Positions 7,138 to 14,860 of a stretch of DNA of 16,628 nt are shown piece after piece. The translations under genes and the position numbers were made by a program. This stretch comes from Bacteroidota bacterium (GTDB lineage: Bacteria; Bacteroidota; Ignavibacteria; SZUA-365), in contig JAGTUZ010000164.1 of the NCBI GenBank assembly GCA_018224415.1, positions 1 to 16,628 on the forward strand, written 5' to 3'. Position 1 is the stretch's first letter, and each line of letters begins with the position of its first letter. The notes beneath the pieces are model-generated. The model had not been told where the DNA came from. It saw nothing but the letters and a program-made list of their open reading frames with translations, and ran no database searches.

Positions 7138-7168
7138 TTGTGATACAGACATGGAAATGCTACATTTC
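7138..7168 (+). promoter_or_regulatory. Candidate Bacteroidota-type promoter for cca
   Basis: TTG (7138-7140, within a TTTTG run), 20 bases, then TACATTTC (7161-7168): the same layout and the same final C as the candidate upstream of the Trm112-family gene. It would give a leader of roughly 80 bases to the ATG at 7254. Confidence 0.45.
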
Positions 7169-7253
7169 TGTTTATGCTAAAACTGGAATCAGAACAGAAT
7201 AAAATTCCGCTGTCGCGTGTATTCATCGCAAGTGGAATCCTCGCGGAAGAGAC

Positions 7254-8819
7254 ATGAATCACCGTTCGCAAATGGCTCATGACGACACACGTCCCTCGCC
7301 AGCTTCTCCGGGCTCGCGTCTGACGCAGCTCACGGATCTGCCGGACACGCAATTGTTTCGCCGCATCGGAGAACTGGCGAAGGAAGAAGGTGTGCGTGCC
7401 TACGTTGTGGGCGGGTATGTGCGGGATTTGTTGCTCGGACGCGGGACAACGGACATCGACATTGCGGTGTCGGGCGACGGCGTCGCGTTTGCGCACAAGG
7501 TGCGTCCGGCACTTCACGCTTCGCGTGTTGTGTCCTTCGAGCGCTTCGGTACCGCGCGTCTGCAGGTCGAGGGAAGGGAAATCGAATTCGTGGGGATGCG
7601 ACGGGAGGAGTACGTGGAGCAATCCCGCAAGCCCACCGTGGCGGCCGGCAGCATCGAGGACGACCTCGCGCGGCGGGACTTCACCATCAACGCCATGGCG
7701 GCCTCGCTCATGCCGGAAGATTTCGCATCCCTCATCGACCCATACGACGGACGAGGGGATCTCGAGCGCCGGCTGCTGCGCACCCCGCTTGATCCTGCCT
7801 CGACCTTCTCCGACGATCCGCTGCGCATGATGCGTGTGTTTCGCTTCGCGGCGCAACTGGATTTCCACATCGATGCCGATGCATTGTCCGCCGTGCGGAG
7901 CATGCAGGAGCGTATCGGTATCGTTTCGATGGAACGCGTGCGGGACGAGTTTCTCAAGATGCTGGCCGCGCCGCGTCCCTCGGTCGGCATGGCACCGATG
8001 ATGGAAGCCGGACTCCTTCAGCATGTCTTTCCTGAATTCCACGCCCTGGCGGGCGTAGACCAGCGCTCGGTGGAATATCCCGACGGCGTGCGCAATTTCC
8101 ATCACAAGGACGTCTTCTATCATACGCTCACGGTGCTCGACAACCTCTGCGAGGTCAATGACGACATCTGGCTCCGATTCTCCGCCATCCTGCACGACAT
8201 TGCCAAGCCGAGGACGAAACAGTTCGTCGAAGGAACGGGATGGACCTTCCATGGCCACCCCGAGATCGGCGCGCGCATGGTCAAGCGGATATTCGAGCGG
8301 ATGAAGCTGCCGATGGAACCCGTGCCCTTTGTCAGGAAGATGGTGTTGCTGCACCTGCGACCGATCGCGCTCATCAACGAGGAAGTGACCGACACCGCCA
8401 TCCGCCGTCTGCTGTTTGACGCGGGGGAGGACATCGACAGCCTGCTGGAGCTTTGTCGCTCCGACATCACGTCGAAAAATCCCAGACTCGTACGCCGCTA
8501 CCTACGGAACTACGACCTTCTGGTCGCACGCATGCGCGAAGTGGAGGAGCGCGACCGGCTGCGCAACTGGCAGCCGCCTCTGGACGGCGAGACCATCATG
8601 CGCGTGTGCGGACTCCAGCCCGGCGTCGCCGTGGGCGTACTCAAGACACGCATCGAAGACGCCGTGCTCGACGGCATCATTCCAAACGAGCACGACGCTG
8701 CGATGGAATACCTGCTTTCGATCAAGGACGAAGTGCTCGCCGGCCCGCTCGAAAAGAAACCGAAATCGAAAAAAAGCCAGATGGAAAGCCTGCCGGATCG
8801 CCTGCGGGGAGTGGAATGA
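7254..8819 (+). CDS. cca: CCA tRNA nucleotidyltransferase with HD domain
   Basis: A 521-residue cytoplasmic enzyme that adds or repairs the CCA end of tRNAs from CTP and ATP. The class II nucleotidyltransferase head shows VVGGYVRDLLLG at 51-62, catalytic DID at 67-69, and RRDFTINAMA at 140-149. TFSDDPLRMMRVFRFA at 184-199 is the head/neck motif. A C-terminal HD domain follows, with H290, AILHDIAKP at 311-319 and FHGHPEIGARM at 332-342. DAGEDIDSLLELCRSDITSKN and RLRNWQPP further on are characteristic of the Bacteroidota form of this enzyme, which makes a poly(A) polymerase less likely. The roughly 25-residue N-terminal extension and the lysine-rich tail (about 499-508) look like lineage extras. 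GGAAGA lies a few bases before the chosen ATG; Met7 is an alternative start. Confidence 0.93.
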   Translation: MNHRSQMAHDDTRPSPASPGSRLTQLTDLPDTQLFRRIGELAKEEGVRAYVVGGYVRDLLLGRGTTDIDIAVSGDGVAFAHKVRPALHASRVVSFERFGTARLQVEGREIEFVGMRREEYVEQSRKPTVAAGSIEDDLARRDFTINAMAASLMPEDFASLIDPYDGRGDLERRLLRTPLDPASTFSDDPLRMMRVFRFAAQLDFHIDADALSAVRSMQERIGIVSMERVRDEFLKMLAAPRPSVGMAPMMEAGLLQHVFPEFHALAGVDQRSVEYPDGVRNFHHKDVFYHTLTVLDNLCEVNDDIWLRFSAILHDIAKPRTKQFVEGTGWTFHGHPEIGARMVKRIFERMKLPMEPVPFVRKMVLLHLRPIALINEEVTDTAIRRLLFDAGEDIDSLLELCRSDITSKNPRLVRRYLRNYDLLVARMREVEERDRLRNWQPPLDGETIMRVCGLQPGVAVGVLKTRIEDAVLDGIIPNEHDAAMEYLLSIKDEVLAGPLEKKPKSKKSQMESLPDRLRGVE

Positions 8820-8876
8820 GCTGTTGCGGGAAAACGCTCACGCGCGGGCACAGTAACTTCGGAAGCCAGGCAGCTG

Positions 8877-8890
8877 TCATTCATGAATGA
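8877..8890. promoter_or_regulatory. Perfect 14-bp palindrome upstream of the efflux operon
   Basis: TCATTCATGAATGA is identical to its reverse complement and lies 37 bases before the start codon of the TolC-like gene and 57 bases after the cca stop. Its size, symmetry and place fit an operator for a dimeric repressor such as the TetR or MarR type, but no regulator gene is in the window. Confidence 0.4.
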
Positions 8891-8915
8891 AACTTTCACA
8901 TCCGTTTTTCGTTTC

Positions 8916-8925
8916 AGGGGAGGTG
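8916..8925 (+). promoter_or_regulatory. Strong ribosome binding site that sets the TolC-like start
   Basis: AGGGGAGGTG ends 2 bases before the ATG at 8928, with the GGAGG core about 5 bases away. The in-frame alternatives at 8883 and 8976 have no comparable site. Confidence 0.75.
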
Positions 8926-8927
8926 TC

Positions 8928-10316
8928 ATGACGGATCCACACCGAAATTCCCGACCAACATTTATTACCACGCTCATGAATCCACGAAGATTTTTCCTCG
9001 TGTCCGCCCTCGCCGCGCTCATATTCGCCCCGTCGGCTCCGCAGCCCCTCGCTGCCCAGGACCAGCAGGGCTACTCGCTCGAGCGCTGCATCGAGACGGG
9101 AATGAAAAACAACATCGAAACCCTCCGTGCGCGCAACGATGTGCGTCGGAGCGCGACCTACAAGACCGAAGCCTACGGTCAGTTCCTTCCCTCCGTGCGC
9201 GGCAATGCGACATGGAGCCGCTCGGACGAAGAGCAGCTGGCCTTCCGCGCCGACAACTTCTTGCGTTCCCGAAATTCCTACAGCTACAACATGCAGGCGG
9301 GACTGACGATATTCGACGGCATGCGGAATTTCAACACGGTCGACCAGAGCCTGCTGCAGCACGAGGCCGCGGAAGCGGGCTTCGCGCACATGAGGAGCTA
9401 TATTGTCTTCTCCATCCAGCAGGCTTTTTACAACGCCCTTCGTGCCGCACAGCTCACGCGGGTGGCCGAAAGCAACCTGGAGCGCAGCAAGGGTCAACTC
9501 GAGCGCATCCGGGAAATGAACGTCGTTGGTTCGGTACCACAGGCCGACGTCTACCGCCAGCAGGTCGTGGTCGGCAATGACGAACTGGCGCTGATCGAAG
9601 CGAACAACAACGCCCAGAACGCGCTGGTCGACCTGCAGGCGCTGATCGGACTGACACCGGTTGCGGATTTCAAGCTGCGTTCCGATGGAGTGGAGGATGC
9701 CGTCGCGCTTGAGGACGTCGCTTCCTTCCGGGCCGGGCTTGGCGAGTTCGCCCCACTCGTCCGTGAAGCGGAACAGCGACGCAGCGACTTCCGCCAGGCG
9801 GAACTCGGTGTACGTTCAGCGGACAAAGCCGTGTCGGTTGCGCAGGCGGGACACTGGCCGACGCTGACTGCCTTCGCGCAGTACAACTGGAACAACCTCG
9901 AGCTGGCGGACTTCATGCTGTACGACCGTTTCATTTACGGTATGCAGCTGTCCGTGCCGGTGTTTTCGAACTTCCAGGTTTCCTCCACCGTGGAACGCAG
10001 CGAACTGCAGCGTCTCGACAATGAGCTGATGCTTGAACAGCTGCGCCGGAGTATCGCGACCGAGGTCATGAAGGCGCTCAACGCATTGGAGGCAGCGGAG
10101 AAAAACGTCGATATCTCCGCAAAGAAACTGCAGTCCGCGCGCGAGGACCAGCGCATCGCCAGTGAGCGATATGACCTTGGTGCCGGCACGCTGCTCGACT
10201 TGACCACCGCCAACGCCAATCTTACCATGGCCGAGTCCGACGTCGTCAACGCGACGTTCAATTACCGCACGGCCCGCAAGCACATCGAATACCAGCTCGG
10301 AAGAAATCAGAACTAA
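8928..10316 (+). CDS. TolC-like outer-membrane efflux channel (OEP family)
   Basis: A 462-residue outer-membrane factor expected to trimerise into the exit duct for the adaptor and pump encoded next. A long polar n-region (residues 1-20) precedes the hydrophobic signal core (21-38) and a cleavage zone near PLAAQ (40-44). The mature protein begins with the typical YSLERCIETGMKNNIETLRA helix of OEP proteins. It shows the internal duplication of the family: two long coiled-coil helical pairs, rich in Gln, Glu and Ala (about 130-240 and 290-460), alternating with beta segments. The C-terminal part, LGAGTLLDLTTANANLTMAE, matches the conserved second repeat. The start is fixed by the strong ribosome site. 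Twenty-one bases separate it from the adaptor gene. Confidence 0.93.
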   Translation: MTDPHRNSRPTFITTLMNPRRFFLVSALAALIFAPSAPQPLAAQDQQGYSLERCIETGMKNNIETLRARNDVRRSATYKTEAYGQFLPSVRGNATWSRSDEEQLAFRADNFLRSRNSYSYNMQAGLTIFDGMRNFNTVDQSLLQHEAAEAGFAHMRSYIVFSIQQAFYNALRAAQLTRVAESNLERSKGQLERIREMNVVGSVPQADVYRQQVVVGNDELALIEANNNAQNALVDLQALIGLTPVADFKLRSDGVEDAVALEDVASFRAGLGEFAPLVREAEQRRSDFRQAELGVRSADKAVSVAQAGHWPTLTAFAQYNWNNLELADFMLYDRFIYGMQLSVPVFSNFQVSSTVERSELQRLDNELMLEQLRRSIATEVMKALNALEAAEKNVDISAKKLQSAREDQRIASERYDLGAGTLLDLTTANANLTMAESDVVNATFNYRTARKHIEYQLGRNQN

Positions 10317-10337
10317 CAGGCAAGCAGAGGCAATCCC

Positions 10338-11645
10338 ATGGCCAAAAACGGGAACAACAAAAAGAAGAAAAAGATCATCATTTTTTCCGCGCTCGGGGCT
10401 CTGCTCGTGATTGTCATCATCGCGGTGGTGATCGGCAGCGGCAAGGACGAGGTTATTGTCGTGCAGACCGAAAAGGTCGAGCGGCGCACCGTCACGCAGG
10501 TCGTCGAAGCGACAGGGAAGATCCAGCCGCAGACGCAGGTGAAGATCAACGCCGAGGTGTCGGGAGAAATCATCGAACTGCCCGTCGAAGAAGGCGATGC
10601 GGTTCGGAAAGGCCAGCTGCTTGTGCGCATCAAGCCTGACCAGTACGCAGCCCAGCGCGACCAGGCCATCGCGAACCTCAATCGCATGAAGGCCATGCTC
10701 GTCCAGCGCGAGGCGGATTTCCGCAAGGTGGAAAGCGAATACAAGCGCCAGCAGGAACTCTATAAAAAAGGACTGATCTCCGAGTCCGACGTCGAGTCGG
10801 GAAAGAGCATCTACGAGATCGCCAAGGCAAACGTCGACGCCGCCCGCTTCGACGTGCAGAACGCCGCGGCCAGCCTGAGCCGGACGCGCGAGGATCTCGC
10901 CAAGACGGCGATCTATTCGCCCATCGACGGCGTGGTCACGCAGCGCATCTCCAAGCTCGGCGAGCGTGTCTCCGGCTCCAGCTTCACACAGGGCACGGAG
11001 ATCATGACTGTCAGCGACCTGTCTGTGATGGAGGCCCGCGTCGAGGTCAACGAAAATGACGTGGTGCTTATCAGCATCGGTGACACCGCCCGCATCGACA
11101 TCGACGCGTATCCGGACCAGATTTTCATCGGCACCGTGCACCAGATTGCCAACACCGCGACCACCACGGGGCTTGGGACGCAGGAGGAGGTGACGAATTT
11201 CGAAGTGCGACTCATCGTTGATGCGTTGGACAAGGAATTCCGTCCGGGCATGTCCTCTTCTGCAAAGATCCGGACCGAGACGCGGCCGAATGTCATCACC
11301 GCGCCACTCCAAAGCGTGACCACCCGTGAGAAAAAAGAGCGCTCGGAAGAAGTCGATGAGGACGAGGAGTTCGCCGACGTGCAGATCGAAGGCGTCACCG
11401 ACAGGGAACCGGTGACACGCGAAAAGCCACAGGAGGTTGTCTTCGTCGTGCGGGAAGGGCTTGCCCGAAAGATCCCGGTCACCACGGGTATCAGCAGCGA
11501 CGCGTTTATCGAGATCCGCGAAGGACTCGACGTCGGCGATGAGGTGGTCAAGGGCAGCTACCGCGCCATCAGCCGGGAACTTAACGACAGCAGCGCGGTG
11601 CGTGTGGACAACAAGCTGTCTCAGCGTCGCATGTTCAGCAACTAA
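10338..11645 (+). CDS. MacA-like periplasmic adaptor (HlyD/RND membrane-fusion family)
   Basis: A 435-residue adaptor linking the inner-membrane ABC pump to the outer-membrane channel. Residues 1-12 are a lysine-rich cytoplasmic stub, 13-33 one transmembrane helix, 46-100 the first half of the lipoyl/barrel region (AEVSGEIIELPVEEGDAVRKGQ), about 101-190 the coiled-coil hairpin that docks to TolC, and IYSPIDGVVTQR at 192-203 the second lipoyl half. A beta-barrel and a membrane-proximal domain follow. A charged insert (about 330-366, EEVDEDEEF) interrupts the latter, as is frequent in Bacteroidota relatives. AGAGG lies 8 bases upstream of the start. It is flanked by the TolC-like gene and the ABC genes in one operon. 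Confidence 0.93.
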   Translation: MAKNGNNKKKKKIIIFSALGALLVIVIIAVVIGSGKDEVIVVQTEKVERRTVTQVVEATGKIQPQTQVKINAEVSGEIIELPVEEGDAVRKGQLLVRIKPDQYAAQRDQAIANLNRMKAMLVQREADFRKVESEYKRQQELYKKGLISESDVESGKSIYEIAKANVDAARFDVQNAAASLSRTREDLAKTAIYSPIDGVVTQRISKLGERVSGSSFTQGTEIMTVSDLSVMEARVEVNENDVVLISIGDTARIDIDAYPDQIFIGTVHQIANTATTTGLGTQEEVTNFEVRLIVDALDKEFRPGMSSSAKIRTETRPNVITAPLQSVTTREKKERSEEVDEDEEFADVQIEGVTDREPVTREKPQEVVFVVREGLARKIPVTTGISSDAFIEIREGLDVGDEVVKGSYRAISRELNDSSAVRVDNKLSQRRMFSN

Positions 11646-11657
11646 CGGATGGTACCC

Positions 11658-12365
11658 ATGCCGCTCATTCACATCAAGAACGTTGTCAAAACCTACGACA
11701 TGGGCGCGGAACTCGTGCACGCGCTTTCCGGCGTCTCCGTCGACATCGAGGCGAACGAATACGTTTCCATTATGGGTCCGTCAGGATCCGGAAAGTCGAC
11801 GCTGATGAACGTCATCGGCTGTCTCGACACACCGACGTCCGGTCTCTACGAGATCGAAGGGGAAAACGTCGGGGATCTCGACGACAACCAGCTGGCGGAA
11901 CTCCGCAACAGGAAAATCGGCTTCGTCTTCCAGACATTCAATCTCCTTCCGCGTTCCACCGCGCTGCACAACGTGGAGCTGCCGCTGATCTATGCCGGCG
12001 TGCCCTCCCATGATCGACGCGCGCTCGCCGAGCAGGCACTGGTCTCCGTCGGTCTCGGAGACCGCATGACGCACAGACCAAATGAGCTTTCGGGCGGACA
12101 GCGGCAACGTGTCGCCGTTGCGCGGGCGCTGGTCAACGATCCGTCGATCATCCTGGCCGACGAACCCACGGGCAATCTCGACTCGAAAACCGGCATCGAG
12201 ATCATGCAGCTCTTCTCCGACTTGCACCAGCAGGGCAACACCATCATCATCGTCACGCACGAAGAAGACATCGCCGCGCACTCGCATCGCATCATCCGTC
12301 TGTTCGACGGCAAGGTCGCCAGCGACGTACCTGTTGCAAACCCGCTCGTCTACCAGAAAGCGTAA
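11658..12365 (+). CDS. MacB/LolD-type ABC transporter ATP-binding protein
   Basis: A 235-residue cytoplasmic ATPase that powers the MacB-like permease. Walker A is GPSGSGKST (40-48), the Q-loop Gln is at 92 (FVFQTFNLLPR), the signature is LSGGQ (144-148), Walker B is IILADEP (164-170), the D-loop NLDS follows, and the switch His is at 201. The sequence belongs to the MacB/LolD/FtsE class rather than nutrient importers. In Escherichia coli MacB, ATPase and permease are fused; here they are separate genes. The start at 11658 (MPLIHIKNVVKTY) fits the family, and GGATGG lies upstream; ATG 11649 would add three residues and begins 3 bases after the adaptor stop. Confidence 0.95.
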   Translation: MPLIHIKNVVKTYDMGAELVHALSGVSVDIEANEYVSIMGPSGSGKSTLMNVIGCLDTPTSGLYEIEGENVGDLDDNQLAELRNRKIGFVFQTFNLLPRSTALHNVELPLIYAGVPSHDRRALAEQALVSVGLGDRMTHRPNELSGGQRQRVAVARALVNDPSIILADEPTGNLDSKTGIEIMQLFSDLHQQGNTIIIVTHEEDIAAHSHRIIRLFDGKVASDVPVANPLVYQKA

Positions 12366-12392
12366 GCACGTCACAAGCACGGACAGGACACC

Positions 12393-13619
12393 ATGTTCCG
12401 GTTCTATGAATTCAAGGAAGGCTTCCGCATCGCGCTCGTCGCGATCTACGCCAACAAGATGCGTTCGGTGCTGACCACTCTCGGCATCGTCATCGGCATC
12501 GTGGTTGTCACGCTCATGGCCACGGTGATCGAGGGTATGGGTACGGCGCTCGATAAAAGTATCTCCTCGCTCGGTACCGACGTGTACTACCTGAGCAAGT
12601 GGGACTGGTTTGGCGGCGAATGGTGGAAGGCCCGCAACCGCCGCGACGTGACCGTCGAACAAGCGGAGGAGCTTCGCGAGAAACTGGCCATCGCCGAAGC
12701 GGTGGTACCCGTTGCGAGTACCTGGCAGAAGACGTTCAAATACCGCAACCGCTCCGTCAAGGGAAATGTCAACGGCACGGTACCGGACTACGAAGTCACG
12801 TCCGGTGTCGTGCCCGCGGAAGGACGCTTTTTCAACCTCTATGAATCCAATGCCGGACGTCCGGTCTGCATCATCGGCCATGATGTGGCGCGGAACCTGT
12901 TCGAACGCGAGGATCCCATCGGCAAGACCATCAAGATCGCCGGCTACAGCTATCGCGTGATCGGGGTGTTCGAGAAAGAAGGGGATTTCCTCGGTACAAG
13001 CATGTTTTCGAAAGACACGCAGGCGTTCCTCCCCTTGGAGAATTTCCTCAAGGTGTTCGGCAGCAACCGCAGCATCGACATCCATGTCAAGATGCGCGAA
13101 GGAGTGCCGAAGGAGGACGGAAAGGAAGAGATGATCGGCATATTCCGGAGTGTCCGTCGCGTACCCGCAGGTGAGGAGAACGACTTCGGCATCAATACAC
13201 AGGACTTCCTCAAAGAGGTTTTCGACAGTGTCGTGGGAACCATCGGCATCGTCGGCTTCCTCATCACCTCGCTGTCGCTGCTGGTCGGTGGCGTGGGCAT
13301 CATGAATATCATGTTTGTCTCCGTGAAGGAGCGCACAAAGGAAATCGGCACCCGCAAGGCGCTTGGCGCGAAACGGCGTTCCATCCTTATCCAGTTTCTC
13401 ATCGAAGCGGCCACCATCTGCATGATCGGTGGGCTCATCGGTCTTGCCGTGTCCTTCCCGCTCAGCCTCATCATCAACGAGATCCTGCCTTCAAGCATGC
13501 CGCTGTGGGTGGTGGTTCTGTCTCTTTCCATTTCCATCGCGGTCGGACTGGTCTCGGGCATCGTGCCCGCTTTCACCGCGGCGCGCATGAATCCCGTCGA
13601 CGCGCTGCGGTACGAGTAA
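12393..13619 (+). CDS. MacB-like ABC transporter permease (FtsX family)
   Basis: A 408-residue inner-membrane subunit of the tripartite pump. Transmembrane helices are at about 27-48, 281-308, 334-362 and 370-393, the four-helix layout of MacB/FtsX/LolC. Between helices 1 and 2 lies the large periplasmic MacB_PCD domain (about 50-275). The region from about 283 to 400 is the FtsX domain, with the conserved VGGVGIMNIMFVSVKERTKE turn and the EIGTRKALGAKRRSI coupling helix, ending in AARMNPVDALRYE. AGGAC lies just upstream of the ATG, 27 bases after the ATPase gene. Likely substrates are lipids, peptides or antimicrobials, but the sequence does not show which. Confidence 0.95.
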   Translation: MFRFYEFKEGFRIALVAIYANKMRSVLTTLGIVIGIVVVTLMATVIEGMGTALDKSISSLGTDVYYLSKWDWFGGEWWKARNRRDVTVEQAEELREKLAIAEAVVPVASTWQKTFKYRNRSVKGNVNGTVPDYEVTSGVVPAEGRFFNLYESNAGRPVCIIGHDVARNLFEREDPIGKTIKIAGYSYRVIGVFEKEGDFLGTSMFSKDTQAFLPLENFLKVFGSNRSIDIHVKMREGVPKEDGKEEMIGIFRSVRRVPAGEENDFGINTQDFLKEVFDSVVGTIGIVGFLITSLSLLVGGVGIMNIMFVSVKERTKEIGTRKALGAKRRSILIQFLIEAATICMIGGLIGLAVSFPLSLIINEILPSSMPLWVVVLSLSISIAVGLVSGIVPAFTAARMNPVDALRYE

Positions 13620-13743
13620 CCGCCCTCATGCGAGTGAGTGGCTGCGGACAGCCCCCATTCCACTGCGGGAACAGGGAAATTTCCTTTCTGTTTTTGCTGC
13701 GATCTTGGTATACTTCGGAGTGCTTGAAGTATGGTTCGACACA

Positions 13744-13992
13744 ATGAAGAATACCAACAAATCGCCTATATCCACATCCGAATCTTCGGACGAATTCCTG
13801 TTCTGTCTTAATTGCAATGACATGGACGACCTCGCGATCAGTGAGGAAGCTCAGGATGTCGAGCAGCTTCGCCAGCGCTTCAGAAACTGCAAGGAGACGG
13901 GCCGTTTCGACGGCGATCTCTGTGCGCGGCTGTTCGTCGTTGACGACGGCATTGCGACCCCCCCCCAATGGACCGATGAAAGCGGGTTGTAG
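13744..13992 (+). CDS. Putative small protein, 82 aa, of unknown family
   Basis: I do not recognise this ORF. It starts at ATG 13744, although the frame is open back to a TTG at 13705. The first third is Ser/Asn-rich and less GC-biased than its neighbours. It holds a CLNC motif, followed by an acidic and amphipathic middle (DVEQLRQRFRNC) and the end DDGIATPPQWTDESGL. It has no signal peptide or membrane helix and no clear ribosome site. The TAG stop lies 9 bases before the next gene's ATG and in the same frame. A C9 tract sits 8 codons before the stop. It may be a genuine small gene, a leader ORF, or chance. Confidence 0.4.
   Translation: MKNTNKSPISTSESSDEFLFCLNCNDMDDLAISEEAQDVEQLRQRFRNCKETGRFDGDLCARLFVVDDGIATPPQWTDESGL
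13958..13966. repeat. Homopolymeric C9 tract near the end of the small ORF
   Basis: Nine consecutive cytosines. With nine, the ORF stops at TAG 13990-13992. With eight, it would read on to the TGA at 14003-14005, which overlaps the ATG of the next gene. With ten, it would stop after only a few more codons. Such tracts are classic sites of slipped-strand length change. Confidence 0.85.
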
Positions 13993-14001
13993 GTTGGCGG
14001 C

Positions 14002-14844
14002 ATGAAAGCAACCGCACTGTTCCTGCTGCTGTCGTTGCTGCCGTTGCTTGTCTCCGCCCAGTCCGGGGAGGATGCGGGCAACGCGGGGCGCTTGCTGTTT
14101 GCTCCGCTGATCGCACATCATGTCGAGCCTCGCGTGGGATTCTCGCGTTTGGTCGACGAGGAGCGCCTGCGCCTCGACATCGGCAATTCCATTGACCTTT
14201 TGACGTACAAAGACATGTTGGGTGCAGACCGCTTTGCGGTTGGCGCGGATTTCTTCACCTGGACCTCGCTGCGGCAGGAAAAGGATTTCCATTTCCCTGT
14301 GGATGCCGTCGACTATCTCTTCGGCATCAACGCGACCTGGAAAAAAGTGATCGACGCCTCGTCGACGCTCTCCGCCCGGCTCCGGTTGAGCCATATCAGC
14401 GCGCATCTCGTCGACGGGAGCTTCGACCCGACCACGGATTCGTGGCGCCACGGCGTTCCGTCGCGCGTGTACAGCCGGGAATTTTTCGATCTCGTTGTCG
14501 CATGGGAGTATGACACTTGGCTCCGGCTTTACGGCGGCGGACAGTACGTCTACCACATCGATCCCGCCGACCTCGGGAAGCTTGGCCTTCAGGGCGGATT
14601 CGAAACCGTCTGGCGCGACGCCGCAATGAGCGGCACGCACCTCTACGCGGCGTACGACCTCAGAATGCTTGACAATGGCGAAACGCGCGCGGCACATGGT
14701 TTCCAGGTCGGAGTGAAATTCGGGCCCTGGCGCGGCAGCGGACTCAACCTGTTTGTTGCCCTGTATGACGGGCCCAGCCAGCATGGCGAGTATCACGACC
14801 GACGATGGTCGTATTGGGGTCCCGGCATGAACATCGATTTCTGA
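14002..14844 (+). CDS. Secreted/outer-membrane protein, DUF1207-like
   Basis: A 280-residue protein with a signal peptide (MKATALFLLLSLLPLLVSAQ, residues 1-20). The mature start LLFAPLIAHHVEPRVGFSRL, the central HISAHLVDGSFD (131-142) with YSREFFDLVVAWEY (157-170), and the aromatic C-terminus WGPGMNIDF look like DUF1207-type proteins. This is from memory and needs a profile search. Alternating strands with aromatic ends and a terminal Phe suggest an outer-membrane beta-barrel. The function is unknown. Only a weak GGTTGGCGG precedes the ATG, so translation may depend on the small ORF ending 9 bases upstream. The next gene, a deacetylase, begins 16 bases after its stop, so a shared transcript and an envelope-glycan role are plausible but inferred. 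Confidence 0.75.
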   Translation: MKATALFLLLSLLPLLVSAQSGEDAGNAGRLLFAPLIAHHVEPRVGFSRLVDEERLRLDIGNSIDLLTYKDMLGADRFAVGADFFTWTSLRQEKDFHFPVDAVDYLFGINATWKKVIDASSTLSARLRLSHISAHLVDGSFDPTTDSWRHGVPSRVYSREFFDLVVAWEYDTWLRLYGGGQYVYHIDPADLGKLGLQGGFETVWRDAAMSGTHLYAAYDLRMLDNGETRAAHGFQVGVKFGPWRGSGLNLFVALYDGPSQHGEYHDRRWSYWGPGMNIDF

Positions 14845-14860
14845 ACCAATACGCGTCACG

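Larger units (their letters stand above)
6954..7253. other. Divergent intergenic region between hsp20 and cca
   Basis: The 300 bases between the two outward-facing arms contain both candidate promoters listed separately, and are visibly richer in A/T than the flanking genes around 7110-7205. I find no tRNA, no convincing small ORF, no CIRCE and no long inverted repeat. It is the only place in the window where transcription diverges. Confidence 0.7.

Noticed and set aside
8883..8927. Upstream ATG at 8883 as the start of the TolC-like protein
   Set aside because: It lies inside the palindrome, has no ribosome site, and would put the strong AGGGGAGGTG site inside the coding region.
9816..11720. 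634-codon minus-strand open frame opposite the TolC-like and MacA-like genes
   Set aside because: His/Asp/Arg-rich antisense shadow with no domain; the plus strand encodes clear efflux proteins.
11781..13085. 434-codon minus-strand open frame opposite the MacB-type ATPase and permease genes
   Set aside because: Antisense shadow; the ABC motifs are on the plus strand.
13640..13653. GGCTG-CGGA-CAGCC hairpin after the MacB-type permease gene as a terminator
   Set aside because: Only a five-base stem and no T-run directly after it, so termination there is not supported.
13573..14859. 428-codon minus-strand open frame spanning the small ORF and the DUF1207-like gene
   Set aside because: Also considered as the real gene of this interval, but the plus strand has a good signal peptide, barrel-like pattern and tight spacing to the deacetylase. 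The minus frame has no motif and runs into the permease gene.
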